From the NCBI GenBank assembly GCA_001184205.1, contig LBMP01000006.1, forward strand, positions 221,502 through 285,501: a stretch of DNA of 64,000 bases, read 5' to 3'. The notes under the pieces are model-generated. The model made no database searches. It saw nothing but the letters and a program-made list of their open reading frames with translations, and was not told where the DNA came from. The DNA is from Desulfocarbo indianensis. GTDB lineage: Bacteria > Desulfobacterota > Desulfarculia > Desulfarculales > Desulfarculaceae. This document shows, piece after piece, positions 53,716-62,390 of this stretch. The first letter of the stretch is position 1. The number at the start of each line of letters is the position of its first letter. The position numbers were made by a program, and so were the translations under genes.

Positions 53716-55083
53716 CTATTGGGGGCGCTTGACTCCCGCTTCCTTGTAGCGCAGCTCCAGGTTGTCGGCGATCCAGTGAGGGTCCCACCACTCGGTGGGG
53801 TTCACGAACACACCGCCCACCAGCACGGAAAAATGCAGGTGATCGCCCAGGGCCAGTCCGGTGGCTCCGCTGGCCCCCAGTTTCTGGTTCCGTTTCACGT
53901 CCTCTCCCGGCTTGACCTCCAGGGTGGAGAGGTGGCCATAGAGGGAATGCACGCCCATGCCGTGATCCAGGATAACGCAGTTGCCGTAAATGCCGAGCAT
54001 TTCGGCGAATATGACTTTACCCGCCGCCACGGCGTTGATGGGCGAGTTGGCCACGTCGGCCAAATCCACGCCCCGGTGCACCGCGCGGGAAACCTCCTCG
54101 CCTTTGTAGAAATAAATGCGTCGGTCGCCGAAACCGCTCATGGGCTTGCCCAGGGGGCGTATGAAAGTCTCTTGCCAAAGCTCCCGGGGCTGGCTGGACA
54201 GGCACACCGCCGCGATCTTTTCGTGATTCAAATCGCGCAGCTTGGTGTTGACCCACATGAAAACCGCCACCTCGCCCTGGACCTCGGGCGGGGCCATGGC
54301 CATGAAGCGGGGGGCCAGCGCCTGGATAAGGTTGTCGCTCAGGTTGATTTTATCCGTGCGGTATTGCTTCCAGCGCAGATGCACGTTCAGGCCGGCCTGG
54401 GCCTGGTTGCCGGCCTGGTCGCGGGCCCATGCCTTGATGGGGGCGTCCTTTTCCAGGTCGTCGGCATAGGCGAAATAGCAGGCCGCGTAATCCGGCTTGT
54501 CCGGCCAGGGATTGTGGCCGCGGAAAACCTGGCTGCCCACCATGACGCCGTGATCCTTGCTGTCCTGGCTGACCTGATACACCGCCAGGGCGCTGCCGCC
54601 GCGGTTGAGATATATGTTGCGGCTCAACACCCCCAGCCGGGGGGGCACGGTGTCGATGGTCAGGTTCAGTTCCAGACTGGCCTGGTTGCCGTGCAGGAAC
54701 CGGTTGAAGGACCGGTCCCTGGCCTCCACCAGGAGGGTGGCCTGGCCTTGGGTCAGGCCGATCTTGAGAGGCTCCAGGGTGATCTTCTGCTTGAACTCCG
54801 CCTGGCCTTGGCTTTGTAAGCGCGAGGCGGGGAAGTCCTGCTGCAAAATCACCTTTTCCCGGCCTTGCTGTATGAGGGCGACCTTGACCGAGGCCAAGCC
54901 CAGCCCCTGATCGCTGACCTGCAATTCCAAAGAGTTTTCCCGGCCCAGATGGCTGGGGGCGGGGTTGAGGGTTATTTGCGGCGCCTGGCTCTCAAAATAG
55001 GGCCAGAGGACAACCACCGCAGCGGCGATCAAAACAACCAGGACAACCAGAACGATGAGAAAAGGCCGGGCTTTTGATGACAT
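53716..55083 (-). CDS. M23-family (LytM) peptidase with N-terminal anchor
   Basis: 455 residues. An N-terminal membrane anchor (FLIVLVVLVVLIAAAVVVLW) is followed by about 280 residues of beta-rich Ig-like domains (ITLNPAPSHLGRENSLELQV; IDTVPPRLGVLSRNIYLNRG). The C-terminal LytM domain has the zinc site HRGVDLAD, the second motif VILDHGMGVHSLYGHL, and HLHFSVLVGG. It likely cuts peptidoglycan crosslinks in the periplasm or activates amidases. It sits 106 bases upstream of the ChaN-PDZ gene on the same strand. Confidence 0.9.
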   Translation of the reverse strand: MSSKARPFLIVLVVLVVLIAAAVVVLWPYFESQAPQITLNPAPSHLGRENSLELQVSDQGLGLASVKVALIQQGREKVILQQDFPASRLQSQGQAEFKQKITLEPLKIGLTQGQATLLVEARDRSFNRFLHGNQASLELNLTIDTVPPRLGVLSRNIYLNRGGSALAVYQVSQDSKDHGVMVGSQVFRGHNPWPDKPDYAACYFAYADDLEKDAPIKAWARDQAGNQAQAGLNVHLRWKQYRTDKINLSDNLIQALAPRFMAMAPPEVQGEVAVFMWVNTKLRDLNHEKIAAVCLSSQPRELWQETFIRPLGKPMSGFGDRRIYFYKGEEVSRAVHRGVDLADVANSPINAVAAGKVIFAEMLGIYGNCVILDHGMGVHSLYGHLSTLEVKPGEDVKRNQKLGASGATGLALGDHLHFSVLVGGVFVNPTEWWDPHWIADNLELRYKEAGVKRPQ

Positions 55084-55281
55084 ATTTGGTCAACCGCTCC
55101 GTTTTAGGCAGTTAGCACAATATGTTCCAAAGGGTAGGCCACCCGGACCCGGCTGTCAAGACAGGTTGCCAAATATGCCGGCGCGGGCGGTGCCCCGGCC
55201 CCTCTGACGGGCCGGCCGCTTGCCCCGTTCCCCTGCGGGTGCTAAATTTTCAAGCATCGATTATCATCAACGGAGGCTTTC

Positions 55282-55854
55282 GTGGCAGACCCCGCAGATA
55301 CCGATCAACGCTCCCGGTTCATTTATGTGAACGGCAATTCTCCCCAGGTGCATGAAACCGCCTTCATCGCGCCCGACGCCAGCCTCATAGGGCGGGTGGA
55401 GATCGGTCCCCAGGCCAGCATCTGGTTCGGCTGCGTGCTGCGGGGGGATATCAACTATATTAAAGTGGGGGCTCAAACCAATTTGCAGGACCTATGCGCG
55501 GTGCACGTGGGCCACGATGACCAGGGAACCGAGATCGGCGAGCGGGTCTCGGTGGGCCACCGGGTGGTCCTGCATTCCTGCACCATCGAGGACGAGGCCC
55601 TGGTGGGCATGGGGGCCGTGGTCATGGACCGGGCCAGAGTGGGCCGGGGCGCCATGGTGGGGGCCGGGGCGGTGGTGCCGCCGGGCATGGTGATCCCTCC
55701 CGGCCATCTGGCCTTGGGAACCCCGGCCAGGGTGGTGCGCGAGCTGTCGCCCAAGGAATTGGAACACAACCGGGGCGTGCTGCGACGCTACCTCAAAGTG
55801 GTGGAGTGCTACCGCGATCCTGGCCTGGTGGTGGACTTCAGCCGGATAAGGTGA
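55282..55854 (+). CDS. Gamma-carbonic anhydrase family protein
   Basis: 190 residues. The left-handed beta-helix carries the complete zinc site: NLQDLCAVHVGHDDQG (first His), then ERVSVGHRVVLHSCTI with the other two, and LVGMGAVVMDRARV. The C-terminal helix (PKELEHNRGVLRRYLKVVEC) is the usual trimer-packing helix. It may hydrate CO2 or act as a metal-binding scaffold. The start is GTG with GGAGG five bases upstream. The next gene starts nine bases after its stop. Confidence 0.9.
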   Translation: MADPADTDQRSRFIYVNGNSPQVHETAFIAPDASLIGRVEIGPQASIWFGCVLRGDINYIKVGAQTNLQDLCAVHVGHDDQGTEIGERVSVGHRVVLHSCTIEDEALVGMGAVVMDRARVGRGAMVGAGAVVPPGMVIPPGHLALGTPARVVRELSPKELEHNRGVLRRYLKVVECYRDPGLVVDFSRIR

Positions 55855-55862
55855 TTTTAAAA

Positions 55863-56984
55863 ATGCCTGGCTCCCCCCGAGCGCCCCTGTCCGCCACGGC
55901 CCATGAGCTGGTGGGGCAGGTCCGGGCCAATTGCCTGCGCGCCGACGCGGCGGTGGCGGGACGCTTCTCCATGTGCGGCCTTTTGCTCAGGCTGCGCAAT
56001 CTCTACAAGTGGGAAACCGGCATGCCGCCCTGGCGCGAGGAATCGCCCGAGCTGGTGCTGGATTGGGTGGATCAGCGGGAGCGGCTCTGGGAGGAGCAGC
56101 AATATCTGGGCCCCAGGCAACTCGAGCTGGCCGGGCGGGGGGTGGACCCCTTTGACGTGGAGGCGGTCAATAGGCTCATGTCGCCGGAGGGGCTTATTTA
56201 CGGGGCCGGTTTGGCCGGCGGCATGCTGCCGGTGTTTTTCTTGGGCCGGCTGGCGCAAACCCGCGTTCTAAACGGGCTCACCGTGCACACCCTGGGCGAG
56301 GAATTCAGCCCGGACATTTACTTCCTGCCCGGCCTGCGCCAGGGCGATCAAATCTATTTGCGGCCCTGGCCCCTGGCCTATGTTCTGTGGGATAAAATAG
56401 CAGACCCCCGTCCCAGCCAGGCCCGTTTCGTGGACTTCGGTCTGGGGGAATACGGCCATTCCCGGCGGCGGCTTTTGGCCGAGCCCTCCTGGGCGGCCCT
56501 GCGGCCCATCCTGGAGGCGGAACTGGAGGCGGTGCTCTGGCACGAGGCCGGCGAAGCGGCCGCGGGCGAAAGGGCGGCCGTGACATACCAGCGGGCGGTG
56601 GCCGAGCATCCCTTCAGCGAAGTGGAGCACTTCGCCCGCGGGGTGAAGGACCTGCTGGCCGACACCGCGCCGGGCGGCCGGCTGCACTCCATCATAGAAA
56701 GGGAGGCCTCCGGAGCCCTGGGGCTGTACCCGGCCTGGCTGTTCGGCTTCCCGCGGCTTTTGTTTCCGGAGATAGACGCGGCGGTGATGGAGTTCATGGC
56801 TGACCGGCAATGGCGGGGCATAGAGGAGGTCAGGCGTTTGGGCCACGCCAGGGCGCTGGAGGCCTTGGACCTGCTGGCTGGCGTTTTGGAAAACGGACCC
56901 GGCCAGGCCACCCAGGAACGCGTTCGCCAGGAGGTGATCCTGCCCCTCACCGGCCGGCGGGGGCTGCCCCCGGACCATGGCTGA
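55863..56984 (+). CDS. Conserved-looking protein of unknown function (373 aa)
   Basis: 373 residues, mainly helical, with no signal peptide. Recurrent features are an N-terminal RFSMCGLLLRLRNLYKWETG, the glycine-rich LIYGAGLAGGMLPVFFLGRL (a possible membrane-associating or nucleotide loop) and LRQGDQIYLRPWPLAYVLWD. An acidic/His stretch AVLWHEAGEAAAGERAAV resembles a metal-binding HEAGE motif. I recognise no characterised family. It follows the carbonic-anhydrase gene after nine bases and is probably cotranscribed. The ATG at 55863 has AAGG upstream. Confidence 0.75.
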   Translation: MPGSPRAPLSATAHELVGQVRANCLRADAAVAGRFSMCGLLLRLRNLYKWETGMPPWREESPELVLDWVDQRERLWEEQQYLGPRQLELAGRGVDPFDVEAVNRLMSPEGLIYGAGLAGGMLPVFFLGRLAQTRVLNGLTVHTLGEEFSPDIYFLPGLRQGDQIYLRPWPLAYVLWDKIADPRPSQARFVDFGLGEYGHSRRRLLAEPSWAALRPILEAELEAVLWHEAGEAAAGERAAVTYQRAVAEHPFSEVEHFARGVKDLLADTAPGGRLHSIIEREASGALGLYPAWLFGFPRLLFPEIDAAVMEFMADRQWRGIEEVRRLGHARALEALDLLAGVLENGPGQATQERVRQEVILPLTGRRGLPPDHG

Positions 56985-57092
56985 GACCTGGTTCGCGGCG
57001 TATCCGTCTAGGCGCGCCTTCCCCCCACAAAACCGAAACGCCGCTCCGGCCGAGGCCGCATCAGCGCCGCGCGGTGCTTTAATGGCGGGATT

Positions 57093-57311
57093 TTACTTGA
57101 GACGATAGGTAATGAGGCCGTGGGTGAGGTCATAAGGAGACACGCTCACGCGCACCTTGTCGCCCACCAGAACCTTGATTTTGTATCGTTTCATGCGGCC
57201 GGAAAGGACCGCGCGCAGGGTGTGCCCTTGGTCGGTCACCACTTCCATCTGTCCCCCACCCAAGGTACGGGTGACCTCGCCCTCCAGGTGGATTAGATCA
57301 TCGCGGCTCAA
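57093..57311 (-). CDS. infA: Translation initiation factor IF-1
   Basis: 72 residues, exactly the family length. The S1-like OB fold shows HLEGEVTRTLGGGQMEVVTD, LRAVLSGRMKRYKIKVLVGD and KVRVSVSPYDLTHGLITYR. It binds the 30S A site during initiation. The TTG start at 57311 is supported by GGAG five bases upstream and by the family length; the frame runs on to 57566 but that part is non-coding. It is divergent from rpmB. Confidence 0.95.
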   Translation of the reverse strand: MSRDDLIHLEGEVTRTLGGGQMEVVTDQGHTLRAVLSGRMKRYKIKVLVGDKVRVSVSPYDLTHGLITYRLK

Positions 57312-57370
57312 ACTCGCTCCTTCAGCTTCGGTTGAAAAAAAGCTCAGGGCGCTCAGGCCCCGAAGACAGT

Positions 57371-57401
57371 ATAATATGCCACGGCCCCGGCCGGGCGTCA
57401 A
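57371..57401 (-). promoter_or_regulatory. Possible promoter of infA
   Basis: On the minus strand TTGACG (57401-57396) and TATTAT (57376-57371) are separated by 19 bases, about 60 bases upstream of the infA TTG. The spacing is longer than ideal. Confidence 0.45.
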
Positions 57402-57444
57402 GGGGTGCTCCCGGCTAAGCCCCCATGGGGGCATGTAAAAGGCC

Positions 57445-57473
57445 TTGCCATATCGTCCGGCGGGCAGTATATT
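57445..57473 (+). promoter_or_regulatory. Sigma-70 type promoter of rpmB
   Basis: TTGCCA (57445-57450) and TATATT (57468-57473) are separated by exactly 17 bases, about 90 bases upstream of the rpmB ATG. Confidence 0.7.
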
Positions 57474-57564
57474 ACATCTTTCGATCAGGCTGGGGGGCAA
57501 GGTCAAGATGTATGCGGGAGCGCTGGCCAGGCTCTCCCTCGAAGATAGAAGCTGGAGGTTTTCC

Positions 57565-57756
57565 ATGAGTCAGGTTTGCGAATTCTGCGGTAAAAAGCCC
57601 CAGGTGGGCTTCAACGTGAGCCACGCCCACCGCAAGACCAAGCGGCGCTTCAACCCCAACCTGCAGCGCGTGCGTCATCTGGAAAACGGCCAGGTGCGCA
57701 GGGTCAAGGTTTGCACCCGTTGCCTGCGCTCGGGCAAGGTGGTCAAGCCCGCCTAA
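57565..57756 (+). CDS. rpmB: Ribosomal protein L28 (zinc-binding form)
   Basis: 63 residues. [20 protein letters not shown] and [20 protein letters not shown] are typical. Two CxxC pairs (CEFC and CTRC) mark the zinc-ribbon C+ form of L28. GGAGG precedes the ATG at 57565. It stands alone between a good promoter and a good terminator. Confidence 0.96.
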   Translation: MSQVCEFCGKKPQVGFNVSHAHRKTKRRFNPNLQRVRHLENGQVRRVKVCTRCLRSGKVVKPA

Positions 57757-57778
57757 CGTCCGGGCCGGCCGATGGTGG

Positions 57779-57801
57779 AACGCCCCCCACAAGGGGGCGT
57801 T
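57779..57801 (+). terminator. Terminator of rpmB
   Basis: AACGCCCCC (57779-57787) pairs with GGGGGCGTT (57793-57801) around a 5-base loop and is followed by TACTTTT. It lies 23 bases beyond the rpmB stop. Confidence 0.85.
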
Positions 57802-58464
57802 TACTTTTGGAGCAACGCCTCTCTCCCGCGGCGATTCCTCGCCGCGCCATATTCCTTTCCACAACCCAGCGCCTGACCGCCTCCAATGGCGGACGGTTCG
57901 CAAGTCTCCCCAATGCCGAAGCGACGGTGGCCTGGCTTTGGCTGAAAATCGCCGCCAGCCAGGCTAATATTGTAACGTATTGAATAAGCAGGGCTTATTT
58001 TGGGCCGGTTATCAGCCGGCTCAAAGAGTTCCCGGCTGGCGCGGCCAGGTCCTGCATCTGCCCATTTTTATATTATCAGTAATAATTATTAATAAGTGAT
58101 TTTCGCGCCTTACGCTGGACAATTTGCAGCGCTCTCGCTCCATAGCGTCCAACAAATATGGCCAAGGGCTTTCGCCCGAAAAATACGCCTGTTGCAACCC
58201 TCCTGCCTCATGAGTGGATTATTATTGGTAGTAATCCGCATGTGCATCCTCTCACAAAAAAAATTTTCCTTGGCTCGCTAATTGCTATTCCCCCCATCGT
58301 CACACCGGACCCGCCCTTCAACGAGACAGGCAGCTTGTTTTTGCGCGGAGTCCCCCAGGTAGGTGACGCCGGCGGCGACCCGAGGCCGTTGCGCGCGGAC
58401 GTCTTGGGATCAATCAGAAGTTCGGTGGAAGCTGCGCGAGCCATCGCTAAAAGGAGGAATGCGG
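57802..58464. other. Long AT-rich intergenic region before the HyuA-like gene
   Basis: 663 bases with no convincing gene. The stretch 57965-58270 is rich in A and T and contains small hairpins AATAAGC-AGG-GCTTATT (57983-57999) and GCCGG/CCGGC (58004-58020). It probably holds the promoter of the hyuAB-ligase operon; no certain -35/-10 pair was found. Short open frames here lack ribosome sites. Confidence 0.45.
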
Positions 58465-60549
58465 ATGAACTATGTCATCGGCGTGGATGTGGGAGGGACC
58501 TTCACCGACGTGGTTTGTTTGGACGAGCACGGTGAGGTCCTGGTGACCAAGACGCCGTCAACCCCGGAGGACTCTTCCATAGGCATCATGGACGGCCTGA
58601 GCAAGGTCGGCCATATGCTCGATTTGAATCTGGACGAGCTGATGCGGCGCACCTTCCGCATTACCCACGGCACCACCGTGAGCACCAACACGGTGCTGAC
58701 CTGGACCGGGGCCAAGGTGGGGCTACTCTGCACCGCCGGCTTCCGGGACATCCTGGGCATACGCTTCGGCATCAGGGAGACGCCCTACGACTTCACCGTG
58801 GCCCAGCCCGACACCCTTTGCCCGCGCTACCTGCGGGTTCCCATCCGCGAGCGCATCGACTACCGCGGCGAGGTGGTGGCGCCCATCGAGGACGAGGACG
58901 TGAAGGCGGCCTGCGAGCTCTTCAAGCGCGAAAAGGTGGAAGCGGTGGCCGTGGCCTTTTTGTGGTCTTTCAAGAACCACGAGCACGAAAGGCGGGCGGT
59001 GGAAATCTGCCGCCGGGAACTGCCCGGCGTCTACGTGTGCGGCTCCTACCAGATTCAGCCTGAGATACGGGAATACTGGCGCATGAGCACCACGGTGATC
59101 AACGCCTACGTGGGGCCCAAGCTCTCCAGCTACCTGGCCCATCTTTCCCAGTCGCTGCAAACGGCGGGATTCCAGGGCCAGCTCCTCATAACCCAATCCA
59201 ACGCGGGCGTGATTTTTCCGGAGGTGGCCATGGAGCAGGCGGTGCGCACCGTGCTCTCCGGGCCGGCCTGCGCCCCGGCGGCGGCGGCCTACGTGGGCAA
59301 GGCCCTGGATCTGCGCGACGTGATAACCGTGGACATGGGCGGCACCAGCTTCGACGTCTGTTTGATCAAGGACGGCAAGCCGGTCACCGCCCTGGAGAGC
59401 GCGGTGGGCGGCGTGTATCACATGAAGCTGCCCCTGGTGGACGTGCGCACCATCGGCACCGGCGGCGGCAGCATCGCCTGGCTGGACAAGATGAACATCC
59501 TGCACATGGGGCCCTTGAGCGCGGGCGCGCTGCCCGGCCCGGTGTGCTACGGCAAAGGCGGCGTGGAGCCGACCAGCACCGACGCCGACCTGGTGCTGGG
59601 CTATCTCAACCCGGAATTCTACCTGGGCGGCGAGATGGCGCTGCAGGTGGAGCCGTCCTACAACGCCATCAAGGAAAAGATAGCCGATCCCCTGGGCCTG
59701 GACGTCACCGAGGCCGCCTGGTCCATGCGCAAGGTCATCGACCACCAGATGGTCGACGGCATCTCCCTGGTCTCCATTCAGCGCGGCGAAGACCCCCGCA
59801 AATACACCCTGGTGGTGGCGGGCGGGGCCGGGGCGCTGCACGCCGCCAGCCTGGCCAAGACCCTGGGGATCAAAAGGCTCCTGGTGCCCAAGACCTCCTC
59901 GGTCTTCTGCGCCCTGGGCGGGGTGATCGCCGACGTGCGCCACGATTTCGTGGAATCGCTCACCCTGCGCACCGCCGACGTGACCCCCGAGGCCCTCAAC
60001 CAGGGCTTCGAGCACATGAAGCGGAAAGGCGACGCCTACCTGGAGAAGGAGGGAGTGTCCATCAAGGACCGCTATTACCTGCGCTCGGTGGATATGCGCT
60101 ACAAGGGCCAATACCACGAGCTGGAAATGCCGGTGCCCAGCCGGGGGCCGGTGGAAGAGGAGATCATCGACCAGAGCGTGATCGAGCAGATGGTGGAGGA
60201 GTTCCACCAACTGCACGAGTCGCTCTATTCCTACCGCGACAATGTGGACACCGAGATGCTCAATTTGCGGCTGGCGGCCTGCGGCAAGGTGCCCACCCCG
60301 GTGGTCAAGGAGCAGCCCTTCGTGAGCCGCAACGGCCAGCAGCACCAGAAGGGCGAGCGGCCGGTGTATTTCGAGGAGTTGGAAGGCTTCGGCGCCACGC
60401 CGATCTACGACGGGGAAAGCATGGAGGTGGGCAACGTGGTCTTGGGGCCGGCCATCGTGGAGCTCAAGACCACCACCATCGTGGTGCCGCCGGGCGCCAA
60501 TATCGAGGTCACGCCCTACGACAGCTTTTTGATCGAGTTCACGGCTTAG
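58465..60549 (+). CDS. Hydantoinase/oxoprolinase A-type subunit (HyuA family)
   Basis: 694 residues, the length of HyuA, AcxA and ApcA-type subunits. The N-terminal ATP-binding region reads YVIGVDVGGTFTDVVCLDEH, followed by RITHGTTVSTNTVL and DVITVDMGGTSFDVCLIKDG; the C-terminus has VVAGGAGALHAASLAKTLGI. Members phosphorylate substrates with ATP in hydantoinases, oxoprolinases, acetone carboxylase and acetophenone carboxylase. The next two genes encode the B-type subunit and an acyl-CoA ligase, which favours a carboxylase of a ketone over a hydantoinase, as inference. AGGAGG lies 8 bases before the ATG. Confidence 0.9.
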   Translation: MNYVIGVDVGGTFTDVVCLDEHGEVLVTKTPSTPEDSSIGIMDGLSKVGHMLDLNLDELMRRTFRITHGTTVSTNTVLTWTGAKVGLLCTAGFRDILGIRFGIRETPYDFTVAQPDTLCPRYLRVPIRERIDYRGEVVAPIEDEDVKAACELFKREKVEAVAVAFLWSFKNHEHERRAVEICRRELPGVYVCGSYQIQPEIREYWRMSTTVINAYVGPKLSSYLAHLSQSLQTAGFQGQLLITQSNAGVIFPEVAMEQAVRTVLSGPACAPAAAAYVGKALDLRDVITVDMGGTSFDVCLIKDGKPVTALESAVGGVYHMKLPLVDVRTIGTGGGSIAWLDKMNILHMGPLSAGALPGPVCYGKGGVEPTSTDADLVLGYLNPEFYLGGEMALQVEPSYNAIKEKIADPLGLDVTEAAWSMRKVIDHQMVDGISLVSIQRGEDPRKYTLVVAGGAGALHAASLAKTLGIKRLLVPKTSSVFCALGGVIADVRHDFVESLTLRTADVTPEALNQGFEHMKRKGDAYLEKEGVSIKDRYYLRSVDMRYKGQYHELEMPVPSRGPVEEEIIDQSVIEQMVEEFHQLHESLYSYRDNVDTEMLNLRLAACGKVPTPVVKEQPFVSRNGQQHQKGERPVYFEELEGFGATPIYDGESMEVGNVVLGPAIVELKTTTIVVPPGANIEVTPYDSFLIEFTA

Positions 60550-60565
60550 CACGGGAGGTAGGAAA

Positions 60566-62332
60566 ATGGCGGCGGGTTATCAAATCAAGACTCACGCGGC
60601 GGAGTTCGCCGTGCTCACCTCGGCCATATTCACCATCGCCCGCGAGATGGGCGTGAACATGGAGCGCACGGCGCGGGCTCCCATTTACTTTTCGGCCCAT
60701 GATTTCTGCACCGCGCTGCTCACCAAGGACGCCGAGCTGGTGGCCCTGGCCGAGTACATACCGGTTTTGGTGGGGGCCACGCCTTTCGCGGTGAAGGCCG
60801 TGATGAAGTACTTCGGCGACGACGTCAACGAGGGCGACGTCTTTCTGGTGAACGATCCCTACGTGCTGGACGGCGGCAACCAGATGGCGGACTGGTGCAT
60901 CGTGCTGCCCGTGTTCCACCAAGGCGAGCACATCCTCTGGATCGCCAACAAGGCCCACCAGCAGGACACCGGCGGCGGCGCGCCCGGCGGTTACAACCCC
61001 CAGGCCATCGACGTGTACGCCGAGGGCTTAAGGATTCCGCCCCTGCGCATCGTGCGTAACGGACGCGAGCGGCGCAGCGTGATCGACCTCATCATGACCA
61101 ACGTGCGCATACCGGACACCCAGTACAGCGACATGCTCTCCATGATCGGCGCGGCCCGGGTGGCCACCAAGCGCATCAACAGCCTTATCGATTCCTACGG
61201 CATCAAGGTCTTCAAGACCTTTCTCGATGATCTGCTCAACTACGGCGAATCCCTGATGCGCGACGAGATCGCCGCCATCGCCGACGGCACCTATCACAGC
61301 GAGGTGCGGGGCAGCGAGGACGGCCCCCCCATCGTGTGCGATCTCACCGTGGCCGGGGATTCCCTGGTGGTGGATTTCTCCCAGAGCGGGCCCATGAGCC
61401 CGGAATACATCAACAGCCCCATCGCCAACACCTACAGCGCGGTGTATCAGGCCATCCTGCAATCGGTGGGCAAGAGCATCCAGGTGCGCTGCGGCGGCTG
61501 CTACCGGCCGGTGGAGATACGCACCAAGCCCGGCACCATAACCCACGCCACCTTCCCCGCCACCCACGGCAACTGCACCAACTTCGTGGCCAAGCAGATC
61601 ATCGAGGCGGTGTGGTCCGCCTTGTCGCAGGTCATGCCCCAGGGCGTTCCCGCGGGTTGGGGCTCCATTCCCTTCTGGGTGTTCAGCGGGCTGGACCCGC
61701 GCCGCAACGAGGGATACGGCTCCCCGGATTTCCTGGCCTGCGCCTCCGGCGCCGGGGCCATCTGGGGGGTGGACGGCTGGTCCTCCAACGGCCCGGTGAT
61801 CTGCAGCGGCACGCTCTACTACCCGGAGCTTGAAATCTGCGAGGCGCTCTATCCCATGTTGTGGAAACGCTGGGAATGGGCCCAGGATTCGGCCGGCCCC
61901 GGCAAGTGGCGGGGAGGCATGGGGGTGCACAACGAGTGGGTGGCCGCCGCCGATCCGCAGCCCATCCACGTGCACTACGCCGCTGATCCTTATGACTATG
62001 ATCCCGCTCCGGCCATCGCCCAAGGCATGCTGCCGCCGCCCAACCGCAAGGAACTCTACATGGCCGACGGCCGTTTTTTAGACAACGACGCGGTGAAAAC
62101 CCAGAAGGCCTTCTCCCTGCACAACGGAGACCGGGTGGTGGATTTCGTGCAGGGCGGCTGCGGCGTGGGCGATCCCCTGGAGCGGGAAGACGCCCTGGTG
62201 GCGGCGGACGTGCGCGACGGCCTGGTCTCGGTGGAGAGCGCCCGCAAGCACTATGGAGTGGTGGTGGACCAGCGGGGAATTCTGGACGCCGCCGCCACCA
62301 AGAAACTGCGCGCCAAGCCGCGGAAAAAGTGA
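60566..62332 (+). CDS. Hydantoinase/oxoprolinase B-type subunit (HyuB family)
   Basis: 588 residues. VLTSAIFTIAREMGVNMERT, GDVFLVNDPYVLDGGNQMAD, HILWIANKAHQQDTGGGAPG and IDLIMTNVRIPDTQYSDMLS are characteristic of HyuB. Further on, SQSGPMSPEYINSPIANTYS and FPATHGNCTNFVAKQIIEAV mark the catalytic domain, and GKWRGGMGVHNEWVAA the C-terminus. It forms the second large subunit with the HyuA-like protein. It starts 16 bases after the HyuA stop. No small zinc subunit (as in acetone or acetophenone carboxylase) is seen between the genes. Confidence 0.9.
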   Translation: MAAGYQIKTHAAEFAVLTSAIFTIAREMGVNMERTARAPIYFSAHDFCTALLTKDAELVALAEYIPVLVGATPFAVKAVMKYFGDDVNEGDVFLVNDPYVLDGGNQMADWCIVLPVFHQGEHILWIANKAHQQDTGGGAPGGYNPQAIDVYAEGLRIPPLRIVRNGRERRSVIDLIMTNVRIPDTQYSDMLSMIGAARVATKRINSLIDSYGIKVFKTFLDDLLNYGESLMRDEIAAIADGTYHSEVRGSEDGPPIVCDLTVAGDSLVVDFSQSGPMSPEYINSPIANTYSAVYQAILQSVGKSIQVRCGGCYRPVEIRTKPGTITHATFPATHGNCTNFVAKQIIEAVWSALSQVMPQGVPAGWGSIPFWVFSGLDPRRNEGYGSPDFLACASGAGAIWGVDGWSSNGPVICSGTLYYPELEICEALYPMLWKRWEWAQDSAGPGKWRGGMGVHNEWVAAADPQPIHVHYAADPYDYDPAPAIAQGMLPPPNRKELYMADGRFLDNDAVKTQKAFSLHNGDRVVDFVQGGCGVGDPLEREDALVAADVRDGLVSVESARKHYGVVVDQRGILDAAATKKLRAKPRKK

Positions 62333-62390
62333 ACCGCGGGTCCGGCTCAAGGCGCGGAACAGCCGTAAGGCACATCAAGGAGAAAGCCTT

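Noticed and set aside
58158..58535. 125-codon plus-strand frame before the HyuA-like gene
   Set aside because: It runs into the certain HyuA frame in another phase and its last third is Arg-rich shadow sequence.
58723..60552. 609-codon minus-strand frame opposite the HyuA-like gene
   Set aside because: Shadow frame of a certain gene; His-, Ala- and Gly-rich without a recognisable fold.
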